DNA from: Metaruminococcus_A sp964607135
GTDB taxonomy: Bacteria > Bacillota > Clostridia > Oscillospirales > Ruminococcaceae
Assembly: GCA_964607135.1 (NCBI GenBank)
Contig: CAZSIV010000045.1
Span: forward strand, 1-16,069
DNA: 16,069 nt
Direction: 5' to 3'
This document shows, in pieces, positions 6,628 to 13,966 of this stretch. The position numbers and the translations under genes are program-made. The notes below the pieces were generated by a model that did no database searches, was not told where the DNA came from, and saw nothing but the letters and a program-made list of their open reading frames with translations. How positions within the stretch are numbered: the stretch's first letter is position 1; each line of letters opens with the position of its first letter.

Positions 6628-7266
6628 ATGAAACTATATTTCCCCGGAACCGTCATCGAGCGGAACGGCCAGAATGCGGAAGCGTTTTTATTCGGCGTCT
6701 TCGCCATCACAAAGGGGTTGATGCTGGCCCAGGTCCGCGAAATCACCGGGCTGGACACCCCGGCCATCCAGAACTGGGTCAACCGGGGCTGGGTGCAGAA
6801 GCCGGTGGAAAAGCGCTACGGCATAGACCATCTGGCCCGGATCATCATCATCAACATGCTGCGGGACGTGATGAAGCTCGAGACGATCGCCTCCCTCCTC
6901 ACCTACATTAACGGCGAGGCAGGGAATGAACAGGACAACGTCGTCTCCGAGGCAAAGCTTTACACCTATCTCTGTACCGTGCTGGATCAGGCGGATTACG
7001 AAACTCTTCTGTCCGAACGGGAATTTTTAGAGGTGGTGTCGGCGGCGATCTCGGATTATCAGGAGCCGTTTCCCGGCGCGCGGGAGCGTTTGATCAACGG
7101 GATGGAGATCATCCTGACCTATTACGCTTCGTCCATTGTAAAAAAGCGGGCGGATCAGCTCTGTGAAGCGGTTTTGCAGAAACCCCCGCTTTTAAAAGAA
7201 AAAATGCCCGGCGGGGAGCCGGCGCAGGAGAAAGGGGAAGAAAACGATGCTGGCTTGGTGGAATAG
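6628..7266 (+). CDS. DUF1836 protein, putative MerR-like HTH regulator
   Basis: The product is 212 residues, with AAGGAGG at 6614-6620 seven bases before ATG 6628. The segment LAQVREITGLDTPAIQNWVN followed by RGWVQKPVEKRYGIDHLARI reads like a winged-helix/MerR-type DNA-binding domain (helix-turn-helix, then a wing with a KRY basic patch). This matches DUF1836, a Firmicutes family of unknown function. The rest is helical (IIINMLRDVMKLETIASLLT) and may dimerise or sense a signal. The gene is first in an operon with NfeD-like and flotillin genes, behind a strong promoter carrying an inverted repeat. I infer that it controls its own operon and perhaps the upstream SPFH operon. Its C-terminus overlaps the next gene by 20 bases. 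No ligand pocket is recognisable. Confidence 0.85.
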   Translation: MKLYFPGTVIERNGQNAEAFLFGVFAITKGLMLAQVREITGLDTPAIQNWVNRGWVQKPVEKRYGIDHLARIIIINMLRDVMKLETIASLLTYINGEAGNEQDNVVSEAKLYTYLCTVLDQADYETLLSEREFLEVVSAAISDYQEPFPGARERLINGMEIILTYYASSIVKKRADQLCEAVLQKPPLLKEKMPGGEPAQEKGEENDAGLVE

Positions 7267-7969
7267 CCTGTCGATTTTGGAGCAGGTTTTTGCCTGTATT
7301 GCGATTGCGGCGACGGTGGTGCTGGTCATCCAGTCCCTCCTGCTGCTCTTCGGCGTCGGGTTCGGCGGCGGCGAAGCGGATGCGGGAAGTCTCGACGGAG
7401 GGGCCGATATTGATACAGATTTTGATACGGATTTCGACACAGACTTTGATTCGGATTTTGACGCCGCGTTTGACGGAGATTCCGGCGCGGACTTTCACGA
7501 CGCGGCGGACGGCAGCAGCGGGCTGGCCCTTTTCACCGTCCGCGGGCTGGTTGCGTTCTTCGCAGTCGGCGGCTGGACGGGGCTGGCGCTCGTCAAATAC
7601 ACCGGGCCGGTCTGGGCGGTCGTCGTCGCCTTTGCAGCCGGCGCCGCGGCGCTGGTCGGCGTAGCGTACATGTTCAAGGCGGCTTTAAAGCTTCAGGATA
7701 GAGGAAACCTTGATATTAGGAACGCAGTGGGGAAAACTGGGAAGGTCTACCTTCCCATCCCGCCGATGGAAGGAGGCCAGGGAAAGGTAACCGTCATGGT
7801 TCAGGAGCGTCTGATTGAGTTAGACGCAGTCACAAAGGAAACGCAGCTCCTCAAAACCGGCTCTTTGGTTCGCGTCTGCGGCGTTGTAGACGAACAGACG
7901 GTTTTAGTGGGGCTGCCGGATGAAGGAACGAAGAACAGAGGGGGTATTTCTCAATGGATCCAATCGTAG
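7247..7969 (+). CDS. NfeD/YuaF-like membrane protein with an acidic Asp-Phe repeat
   Basis: The product is 240 residues. ATG 7247 lies inside the end of the DUF1836 gene, preceded by AAGGGGAAG. Helix 1 spans about 10-36. It is followed by an acidic repeat at about 54-78 (DTDFDTDFDTDF, then DSDFDAAFDGD), two closely spaced helices at about 88-112 and 117-140, and a C-terminal beta-rich domain (about 150-230, AVGKTGKVYLPIPPMEGGQG) that fits the OB-fold of NfeD proteins. NfeD genes are typically next to SPFH genes; in B. subtilis yuaF precedes floT (yuaG), exactly as here. The likely role is to support flotillin assembly in membrane microdomains. The acidic stretch may bind divalent cations, which is a guess. 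The 16-base overlap with flotillin suggests translational coupling. Confidence 0.9.
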   Translation: MLAWWNSLSILEQVFACIAIAATVVLVIQSLLLLFGVGFGGGEADAGSLDGGADIDTDFDTDFDTDFDSDFDAAFDGDSGADFHDAADGSSGLALFTVRGLVAFFAVGGWTGLALVKYTGPVWAVVVAFAAGAAALVGVAYMFKAALKLQDRGNLDIRNAVGKTGKVYLPIPPMEGGQGKVTVMVQERLIELDAVTKETQLLKTGSLVRVCGVVDEQTVLVGLPDEGTKNRGGISQWIQS

Positions 7970-9354
7970 TCATTTTAGTTTCGGTCATTGCCGTTTTGGT
8001 TCTGACCACGCTGATCGTCATCCTTTCGCGTTACCGCAAATGCCCGTCCGACAAAATCCTGGTGGTTTACGGTAAAGTGGGCTCGAACAAGGACGGCACC
8101 TACCGCAGCGCCAAGTGCATCCACGGCGGCGCGGCGTTCATCATGCCGGTCGTCCAGTCCTATGAATATCTGGACTTGACCCCGATTTCGATTTCGGTCG
8201 ACCTGAAAAACGCCCTGTCGAAGCAGAATATCCGCATCGACGTCCCATCCCGTTTCACCGTCGGCATCTCGGTGGAGCCGGGCGTCATGCAGAACGCGGC
8301 GGAGCGGCTACTCGGTTTGAAGCTGACTGAAATCCAGGAGCTTGCGAAGGATATCATCTTCGGCCAGCTGCGTCTGGTCATCGCGACGATGGAAATCGAG
8401 GAGATCAACACCGACCGTGACAAATTCCTCGCCGCTGTGTCGAATAACGTCGAGTCGGAGCTCAAAAAGATCGGCCTGCGGCTGATCAACGTCAACGTCA
8501 CCGACATCACCGACGAATCCGGCTACATCTCGGCCCTCGGTAAAGAGGCGGCGGCCAAGGCCATCAACGATGCGAAAATCTCGGTCGCGGAGGCCGACCG
8601 CTCCGGCGCCATCGGTGAGGCGAACGCCCACCGCGAGCAGAGGGTGCAGGTTTCGATGGCCGATTCCGAAGCGATCAAGGGTGAAAACGAAGCGAAAGCG
8701 CAGATCGCCGAATCGAATGCGACTCTGACCGAGAAATCCGCAGAGGCCAGGCGCCGTGCAACCGCCGCGGAAAAGATTCAATCCGCCCGCGCCCTGCAGG
8801 AGGCTTATGTCGCGGAGCAGGAGGCTGAAAAGGCCCGTTCTGCCCGTGAGCAGGCCACCTTGGAGGCGGACGTCATCGTCAAAACCGAAATCGAGAAACG
8901 GAAGATCGAGCTGGAAGCCGAGGCGGAGGCCGAGCAGATCCGCCGCCGGGCAAAGGGTGAAGCGGATGCGATCTACGCCAAGATGGAGGCGGAAGCCCGC
9001 GGCGTTCAGGAGATGCTGACCAAGCAGGCAACCGGTCTGGCTCAGATCGTTTCAGCGGCCGGCGGCAGTGCGAACGACGCCATGAAGCTGATGATCGCCG
9101 ACAAGCTCGAGGCGCTGGTCAAGACTCAGGTCGAGGCGATCCAGAACCTCAAGATCGACAAGGTCACTGTCTGGGACAGCATGGGCGGAAAAGAAGGCGG
9201 TTCCACCACCGCGAATTTCCTCTCCGGTATGCTCAAATCGATCCCGCCGATGAACGAACTGTTTGAAATGGCGGGGATGGAGCTCCCTGAATTTCTCGGG
9301 AAAAACGCGGAGAAAAAGGAGATCGCGGAGAGCTCTTCCACTGAAGAAGAATAA
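7954..9354 (+). CDS. floT: Flotillin (FloT/YuaG-like SPFH protein)
   Basis: The product is 466 residues, near the usual length for bacterial flotillins. An N-terminal membrane segment spans about 4-24, then RYRKCPSDKILVVYGKVG leads into the SPFH domain (about 30-200, with SVDLKNALSKQNIRIDVPSR and VNVTDITDESGYISALGKEA). A long Ala/Glu-rich coiled coil of about 200-350 (ARRRATAAEKIQSARALQEA, KIELEAEAEAEQIRRRAKGE) and the flotillin C-terminal region (MKLMIADKLEALVKTQVEAI) follow. FloT scaffolds functional membrane microdomains at the cytoplasmic face. AGAGGGGG at 7936-7943 is the ribosome binding site for ATG 7954. It is the last gene of the second operon and is followed by a strong terminator. 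In B. subtilis floT is under sigma-W; here the promoter is instead of housekeeping type. Confidence 0.95.
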   Translation: MDPIVVILVSVIAVLVLTTLIVILSRYRKCPSDKILVVYGKVGSNKDGTYRSAKCIHGGAAFIMPVVQSYEYLDLTPISISVDLKNALSKQNIRIDVPSRFTVGISVEPGVMQNAAERLLGLKLTEIQELAKDIIFGQLRLVIATMEIEEINTDRDKFLAAVSNNVESELKKIGLRLINVNVTDITDESGYISALGKEAAAKAINDAKISVAEADRSGAIGEANAHREQRVQVSMADSEAIKGENEAKAQIAESNATLTEKSAEARRRATAAEKIQSARALQEAYVAEQEAEKARSAREQATLEADVIVKTEIEKRKIELEAEAEAEQIRRRAKGEADAIYAKMEAEARGVQEMLTKQATGLAQIVSAAGGSANDAMKLMIADKLEALVKTQVEAIQNLKIDKVTVWDSMGGKEGGSTTANFLSGMLKSIPPMNELFEMAGMELPEFLGKNAEKKEIAESSSTEEE

Positions 9355-9385
9355 CCGTCTCTACAGGTGGAAAAGATGACTCGAG

Positions 9386-9420
9386 CATCCTCCGGGCAGT
9401 TGCCTGGAGGATGTTTCTAT
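9386..9420 (+). terminator. Rho-independent terminator after flotillin
   Basis: CATCCTCC (9386-9393) pairs with GGAGGATG (9406-9413), extended by a G-T wobble and GGC/GCC around an AGTT loop, followed by TTTCTAT. The stem is strong and the T-run modest. Confidence 0.85.
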
Positions 9421-9470
9421 AGATTGTATTTTTATATTAAATAATACGAATCGTAATATGAAATGGAGGG
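9421..9470 (+). promoter_or_regulatory. AT-rich promoter region with 11-bp palindrome
   Basis: This short AT-rich stretch lies between the flotillin terminator and the lipoprotein gene. It holds TACGAATCGTA (9445-9455), a palindrome with a single central base. The best promoter pair is weak (TTTATA 9431, TAATAT 9454, 17-base spacer), which would put the palindrome in the spacer. GGAGGG at 9465-9470 is the ribosome binding site of the lipoprotein gene. Confidence 0.35.
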
Positions 9471-9476
9471 AAGTTT

Positions 9477-10121
9477 ATGAGAAAAGCAGGAATGCTGCTG
9501 CTCTCCGCACTGGTTCTGGTTGGGAGCACCGGCCTCTTCGGTGGATGTTCCATCCTTTCAGATGAAGACCTCACAGCCGCAAAGCCGGTAATTTACCTCT
9601 ATCCGGAGCAGGAAACGGAAGTCACCGTCAAGCTCGACTACAGCGGGCGGCTCACCACCACCTACCCTCTCTACGAGAGATGCTGGGAAGTCACGGCGAT
9701 GCCGGACGGGACGCTGACCGACAAACGGGACGGGCGGGAATACGCCTACCTGTTCTGGGAGGGAAAATCCAAAGCGGACTATGACCTTACCAAAGGCTTC
9801 GTCGTCAAAGGGGCAGAAACCCGGGAATTTTTGCAGGAAATCCTGCCGAAACTCGGTTTGATCCCGAAGGAATACAACGACTTCATCGTCTACTGGCTCC
9901 CTAAAATGGAACCCAACCCTTATAACTTGATCACCTTCCAGACCGGCTGCTACACCGAAAGCGCAAAGCTCACCGTCACGCCGGAACCGGACAGCCTTCT
10001 GCGGGTTTTTATGGCCTACCGCCCGCTGTCCGCCCCGGTCGAGATCGAGCCGCCTGTGATTGAGCCTTTTGAGCGGAAGGGCTTTACCGTTGTCGAATGG
10101 GGCGGCTGTGAAATCGTATAA
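9477..10121 (+). CDS. Conserved hypothetical lipoprotein with KPVIYLYP motif
   Basis: The product is 214 residues, with GGAGGG six bases before ATG 9477. The N-terminus MRKAGMLLLSALVLVGSTGL then FGGC is a lipoprotein signal peptide with the likely lipidated cysteine at about residue 24. The mature part begins with AAKPVIYLYPEQETEVTVKL, a motif I recognise from a widespread family without an assigned function. It continues with LDYSGRLTTTYPLYE, YAYLFWEGKS and VYWLPKMEPNPYNLITFQTG, and looks like a beta-rich domain. I do not recognise an enzyme active site. It sits alone between two terminators and has no obvious partner, so it is probably anchored outside the membrane with unknown role. Confidence 0.85.
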   Translation: MRKAGMLLLSALVLVGSTGLFGGCSILSDEDLTAAKPVIYLYPEQETEVTVKLDYSGRLTTTYPLYERCWEVTAMPDGTLTDKRDGREYAYLFWEGKSKADYDLTKGFVVKGAETREFLQEILPKLGLIPKEYNDFIVYWLPKMEPNPYNLITFQTGCYTESAKLTVTPEPDSLLRVFMAYRPLSAPVEIEPPVIEPFERKGFTVVEWGGCEIV

Positions 10122-10173
10122 CAATTCGCACGATATACAATCAGTATATTAACTTAAATATTACCGCTCCTTT

Positions 10174-10221
10174 AAAAAATAACAGCTCCGCCGATGGACA
10201 TCGGCGGAGCTGTTATTTTTT
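10174..10221. terminator. Strong bidirectional terminator
   Basis: Positions 10174-10196 and 10199-10221 form a perfect 23-bp inverted repeat with a 2-base centre: a GC-rich stem (AGCTCCGCCGATG) flanked by A6 on the left and T6 on the right. It works in both directions and separates the lipoprotein gene from the convergent alpha-galactosidase gene. Confidence 0.95.
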
Positions 10222-10339
10222 GAGTGTGGCCGAAGGAGAACGACACATTTCAGGCTTTGGGAAAGGGCGCATCGGATTACTGCCCTCCGGCTGGAACATC
10301 CAGCGCACACTTTCCTAAAGCTCCCCCGCTTTCGTCGGT

Positions 10340-11680
10340 TTACCGGTAAGCGGGCAGCCAGCTTCCGTGCGCGTCGATGAGGTCATCCACCAGCTTGACG
10401 ATCGTGTCCGGATCCAGCTCGCTGCCGGTGTGGGGATCCAGCATGGCGGCCTGATAGATGTGTTCCTTCTTTCCGGTCACGGCGGCTTCGATGGTCAGAA
10501 GCTGTACGTTGATGTTGGTCTGGTTCATCGCGGCGCACTGCACCGGGAGCCTGCCCACCCGGCAGGGATGCACGCCCATCCCGTCAACCAGACAGGGAAC
10601 CTCGACGCAGGCGTCGGCAGGCAGGTTTTCAATCAAATATCCGGTGTTCAGAACGTTTCCGCCGATCTGATAGGGATTCCCGGTGACCACCGCCTCCATG
10701 ATATAAGAGGCGTACTCCTTGGAGCGTTCGTGATCCAGCTTCTTGGAGCTGCGCAGCTCGTCCCGCTCCTTTGCCCACCCTTCGATCTGGGAGACGCAGC
10801 GGCGGGGATATTCGTCCAGCGGGATGTTGTACCGCTCGATCAGCTCGGGGTATTTCGACTTAATGTAGAACATGTTGTATTCCGCATTGTGTTCGCTCGA
10901 CTCGGTGCAATAGTACCCGAAGCGGTTGATATAATCCAGGCGAACCATGTCGTTGTGCTTTTCCGCCCCGTCGGCCAGCGCAGCCAGATTTTTTTCACGG
11001 GCGCGGCGGCGGATTTCGGGGTAAAGGTCAACGCCGTCCTTATTCTTGATTTCGAGGAGCCAGCCCATGTGGTTAATCCCGGCGATCAGTTCCTTCCGCC
11101 CTGGGAGCTGATCCTCCATCCCCAGTTCCCGGAGCAGCGTTTCGGAGCAGACTTGGACGCTGTGGCACAGCCCCACCGTCCGGACGCCGGTGTACCGCTG
11201 CATATAGCCGGTCAGCATCGCCATCGGATTGGTGTAGTTGAGGAAGAGGGCATCCGGGCAGACCTCCTCCATCTCCCTGGCGAAGTCCTGCAAAACCGGG
11301 ATGGTGCGGAGGGTGCGCATGATCCCGCCGATCCCCAGCGTGTCGCCGATCGTCTGGCGCAGGCCGTACTTTTTCGGCACCTCGAAGTCGATAATGGTGC
11401 AGGGGTCGTACAGCCCGACCTGGATGGCGTCCACGACGAACTTCGCCCCGCGCAGGGCCTCCCTGCGGTTTTCAACCCCCAGATAGGCCGTCACCTTTCC
11501 GTGCCCGCCCTTGGTTTCATTCATGGCGGAGATGATCTCCCGGCTTTCCTCCAGCCGGACGGGGTCGATATCGTACAGGGCGAATTCCCAATCCTTCAGC
11601 GCGTCGCTGCACATACAGTCTCCTAAGACATTCCGGACAAAGACGGTGCTTCCCGCACCCATAAACGTGATTTTGTTCAT
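10340..11680 (-). CDS. melA: GH4 family glycosidase, probable alpha-galactosidase (MelA-like)
   Basis: The product is 446 residues, typical of glycoside hydrolase family 4, which uses NAD+ and a divalent metal (usually Mn2+) in a redox-elimination mechanism. It has the dinucleotide-binding motif GAGST (8-12), LFLNYTNPMAM (about 145-155), and CHSVQ at 172-176 and NHMGW from about 203, whose Cys172 and His204 are the expected metal ligands. CHSVQ is characteristic of MelA-type alpha-galactosidases, whereas the phospho-glucosidases of the family use other motifs here. The start is supported by GTGGAGG seven bases upstream. It likely acts on alpha-galactosides in the cytoplasm. No transporter is in view, so the imported substrate is unknown. 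A short inverted repeat sits in its leader. Confidence 0.92.
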   Translation of the reverse strand: MNKITFMGAGSTVFVRNVLGDCMCSDALKDWEFALYDIDPVRLEESREIISAMNETKGGHGKVTAYLGVENRREALRGAKFVVDAIQVGLYDPCTIIDFEVPKKYGLRQTIGDTLGIGGIMRTLRTIPVLQDFAREMEEVCPDALFLNYTNPMAMLTGYMQRYTGVRTVGLCHSVQVCSETLLRELGMEDQLPGRKELIAGINHMGWLLEIKNKDGVDLYPEIRRRAREKNLAALADGAEKHNDMVRLDYINRFGYYCTESSEHNAEYNMFYIKSKYPELIERYNIPLDEYPRRCVSQIEGWAKERDELRSSKKLDHERSKEYASYIMEAVVTGNPYQIGGNVLNTGYLIENLPADACVEVPCLVDGMGVHPCRVGRLPVQCAAMNQTNINVQLLTIEAAVTGKKEHIYQAAMLDPHTGSELDPDTIVKLVDDLIDAHGSWLPAYR

Positions 11681-11703
11681 AACGGAACCTCCACTTTTTG
11701 TCT

Positions 11704-11717
11704 CCCCAATTTTGGGG
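11704..11717 (-). promoter_or_regulatory. Candidate operator in the melA leader
   Basis: CCCCAA, TT, TTGGGG is an inverted repeat with 6-bp arms located 24-37 bases upstream of the melA start. A possible -10 box (TATGAT on the minus strand, about 11734-11739) lies just upstream with no good -35, as would suit an activator-dependent promoter. Confidence 0.4.
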
Positions 11718-11840
11718 AACGCTTTTCATGTTACTATGATCATACTCCTCTTTGAGAAAAACAGGTATTGCATGATGTGGGGTTTATTTGGTAAAATGTT
11801 GGCAGCGGAAGCTTTTTCATAGAGGGGATCACAAATCAAC

Positions 11841-12626
11841 TCACGTTTCCTCATAATTCCCGAGTATATTTTTTTCAATCCAGTCTGCAACCCCATCTTC
11901 GTCATTTGACAGTGCGATGCAGTCTGCAATGCTTTTGACCTCCGCGACAGCATTGGAAACGGCAACTCCTATCCCGCATAGCTGAAGCATTTCCACGTCG
12001 TTTACATCATCGCCGAAAGATACAATATCGTTTAGCGGTATATTCAATCGCTTTGCCAGTTCGAGGATCGCCTGGATCTTACCGGATTCCTCCGGTAAAA
12101 AAGCATACCAATTTTCTCCCCGGTAACACTGTAAACGGCATCGGTTTTTGTCCGCAATTTCTGCCGCAATGCTGCGGCTGGGAAGCTCTGCCACTATTTT
12201 ATTGACCTGACAGAGCAAGGGTTTGCTGTAATCATTGAAAACCGCTTTGTGCAATTTTTCGGATTCCGATATATGACGGCTGTTCCAAAAAACCCGGCGC
12301 CCTGCCGCCACGGTTATTTCCGTATCCGGGTTTTTTTCCAGCAAATCTTGTATGATGTGATTCGCGGCAGCGGCGTCCATGCCGCAGCTATAAACCTGTT
12401 TCCCGCGCTGGTGGATCAGCGTTCCGTCCGTTGTGATTTCATAATCAGGCTGAATTTCTTCTATGCAGCGTTCTGCCCCGATCCAATATCGGGCGGTGGC
12501 AATCACAGTAAGGATTCCGCAGCTCCGACATCTTTTCAAAATCTGTTTGGTATCGTCCGATATACTGCCGTCAGAACGAAGCAGCGTATGATCGAGGTCT
12601 GTCAAAATCATCTTGATCCTCATCAT
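11841..12626 (-). CDS. HAD-superfamily phosphatase, Cof-type (subclass IIB)
   Basis: The product is 261 residues. Motif I is DLDHT (Asp10, Asp12), with His where many relatives have Gly. TARYW (about 44-48) fits motif II. FGDDVND (about 204-210) is the Mg2+-binding motif IV, followed by GIGVAVSNAV as in Cof/YidA-like sugar-phosphate phosphatases. The substrate cannot be read from sequence, but sugar phosphates are typical. AAAGGAGC lies upstream; either of two adjacent Met codons could be used. GC content is clearly below that of the neighbours (about 42-48 percent in sampled stretches), suggesting a different origin. It lies 160 bases upstream of melA on the same strand. Confidence 0.9.
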   Translation of the reverse strand: MMRIKMILTDLDHTLLRSDGSISDDTKQILKRCRSCGILTVIATARYWIGAERCIEEIQPDYEITTDGTLIHQRGKQVYSCGMDAAAANHIIQDLLEKNPDTEITVAAGRRVFWNSRHISESEKLHKAVFNDYSKPLLCQVNKIVAELPSRSIAAEIADKNRCRLQCYRGENWYAFLPEESGKIQAILELAKRLNIPLNDIVSFGDDVNDVEMLQLCGIGVAVSNAVAEVKSIADCIALSNDEDGVADWIEKNILGNYEET

Positions 12627-12680
12627 CCGAAGCTCCTTTCACCGTTATAAATATGCCTTTTGATTCAGGTGATTTTTCAT

Positions 12681-12709
12681 AAACTATCACAATCCGGCTT
12701 GCGTGTCAA
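12681..12709 (-). promoter_or_regulatory. Candidate promoter for the HAD gene
   Basis: On the minus strand a perfect TTGACA (12704-12709) is followed, after 17 bases, by TAGTTT (12681-12686), which matches the -10 consensus poorly. It lies about 55-80 bases upstream of the start codon. Confidence 0.5.
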
Positions 12710-12809
12710 GCATTATTTTCCAGTTGCAGAATCATGGATTGTATTTTGTCCGTCATTGATAAATCCCCTCGTCCGGCACAGACCGGCCACGGGCGCTCCG
12801 GGTGTCCCT

Positions 12810-12891
12810 GCGGGCAAACGCCGCCCGTGTGCGGATTGGGCAACCCGCGCACCAACATTCCACTGCTCTCTGGATTCCAATCCTGCGAGGC
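12810..12891 (-). repeat. Intergenic repeat module 2, inverted copy (C)
   Basis: Read on the minus strand it begins GCCTCGCAGGATT and carries GGAATGTTGGTGCGCGGGTT at the same spacing from the start as in the copy at 13967. It ends in a GC-rich hairpin (CGGGC 12811-12815, GCCCG 12823-12827). It lies next to another module 2 copy. Confidence 0.6.
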
Positions 12892-12964
12892 GGCCTGTGC
12901 CCAGGCGGGGCGATTTTGCGCACCGACATTTTACCGATTTTAAGACGGTTATCCTGCGAGGCGC
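12892..12964 (-). repeat. Intergenic repeat module 2, inverted copy (B)
   Basis: On the minus strand it begins GCGCCTCGCAGGATAA, identical over these 16 bases to the copy at 188-278, then GGTAAAATGTCGGTGCGCAA and CCCCGCC. It is directly joined to a module 1 copy on one side and another module 2 on the other. Confidence 0.7.
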
Positions 12965-13033
12965 CTCGCGGGTTACCAACGTTGTTATTTGCACCATCTG
13001 CGGATCGCGTCTGCCGGCGGAGACACTCCGCCG
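12964..13033 (-). repeat. Intergenic repeat module 1, inverted copy, with 8-bp hairpin
   Basis: On the minus strand it reads hairpin, then GGCAGACGCGATCC, GTGCAAATAACAACG and GTTGGTAACCCGCGAGG. The hairpin is CGGCGGAG 13015-13022, ACA, CTCCGCCG 13026-13033. It aligns without gaps to 103-170. Several sequence changes between copies keep the stem paired. It ends only about 28 bases before the AraC-family start codon, so it lies in that gene's leader. Confidence 0.75.
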
Positions 13034-13060
13034 CGCTTCAGACAGGAAAGGAACTATTTC

Positions 13061-13921
13061 ATGGAAAAGACGATTTTTTTGACGAACCGGCATTGGAAGG
13101 AGATCAACCCCGTCGACTGCGGATGGGAAAAATGCAGCCCTCGCCATTCCTTTGGGCCGGCGACACGCTTTTACTGGCTTTTGCATTATGTCGTGCAGGG
13201 GAGCGGTATGATAAAAAGCGGCGGAAACATCTATCCTGTGCGGGCGGGTCAGATTTTCGTCATACGTCCCTTTGAGCGCACCTATTATGAGGCGGATTCC
13301 CAGACGCCGTGGGAGTACATCTGGGTCGGCTTTACCGCCGGGGTCGACCTGCCGGAATGCCTCTGCCGGGAACGCGTCGTCAGCGCCTCCCGCTGCGGCG
13401 GGATTTTCAGCTCGATGCTGGATGCTGAGGAGATGGGGGATGGGCGGGAGCTTTATCTCTGCGGCAAAATCTACCAGCTCATGGCACAGCTGTCGGAAGG
13501 GAAGGGCGGAGAAGAGGATTATGTGGAACAGGCCAAAACCTATCTGGAAAGCAATTACATGCGGGCGCTCTCGATCCTGGAGCTGGCGGAAAAGCTGAAC
13601 CTGAACCGCTCCTATTTCAGCACCCTGTTCCGGGAGAAAACGGGAAAATCCCCCCAGCAGTACCTGACCGATTACCGGATGAAGAAAGCCTGCGAACTGA
13701 TGACGGAGCACCATTACACGCCGGGAGAAGCGGCCCTTTCCACCGGGTATCCCGATATTTTCAGCTTTTCCCGGATGTTCAAACGACAGTTCGGCGTATC
13801 CCCCCGGGGCTATCTGGAGCGCCTGGGAACAAGCAAGGCGGACGCGGCGGGAGCCGCACCGGAAAATGCAGCTCATGACCGGGCTGGACAATCGCGATCC
13901 GCATGTGATATCGATTTATAG
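13061..13921 (+). CDS. AraC-family transcriptional regulator (cupin N-domain)
   Basis: The product is 286 residues. AGGAAAGGA precedes ATG 13061; longer in-frame starts run into the repeat and are rejected. Residues about 20-100 fit the AraC ligand-binding cupin fold (FYWLLHYVVQGSGMIKSGGN, PVRAGQIFVIRPFERTYYEA). The C-terminal double helix-turn-helix spans about 155-255 (LSILELAEKLNLNRSYFSTL, FREKTGKSPQQYL, STGYPDIFSFSRMFKRQFGV, SPRGYLERL). A tail of about 31 residues beyond the domain is unlike the family and probably nonfunctional. Regulators of this type commonly respond to sugars. It is divergent to the HAD and melA genes on the minus strand, so regulation of the alpha-galactoside gene is a reasonable but unproven guess. 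Confidence 0.92.
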   Translation: MEKTIFLTNRHWKEINPVDCGWEKCSPRHSFGPATRFYWLLHYVVQGSGMIKSGGNIYPVRAGQIFVIRPFERTYYEADSQTPWEYIWVGFTAGVDLPECLCRERVVSASRCGGIFSSMLDAEEMGDGRELYLCGKIYQLMAQLSEGKGGEEDYVEQAKTYLESNYMRALSILELAEKLNLNRSYFSTLFREKTGKSPQQYLTDYRMKKACELMTEHHYTPGEAALSTGYPDIFSFSRMFKRQFGVSPRGYLERLGTSKADAAGAAPENAAHDRAGQSRSACDIDL

Positions 13922-13966
13922 CCTTGCAGCCCGCGGGATTCGCCGCACCTATTTCATCCAAGATGT

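Noticed and set aside
10325..10354. Hairpin CCCGCTT/AAGCGGG across the melA stop as its terminator
   Set aside because: No T-run on the minus strand and a long loop; the much stronger stem at 10174-10221 serves this purpose.
10367..11626. Long open frame (419 codons) on the plus strand opposite the GH4 gene
   Set aside because: Antisense to a well-supported enzyme, low-complexity composition, no recognisable domain.
12713..13891. Long open frame (392 codons) on the minus strand opposite the AraC gene
   Set aside because: It is antisense to a clear AraC-family protein and runs into the repeat modules; the translation shows no family features. GC-rich coding DNA often opens such frames.
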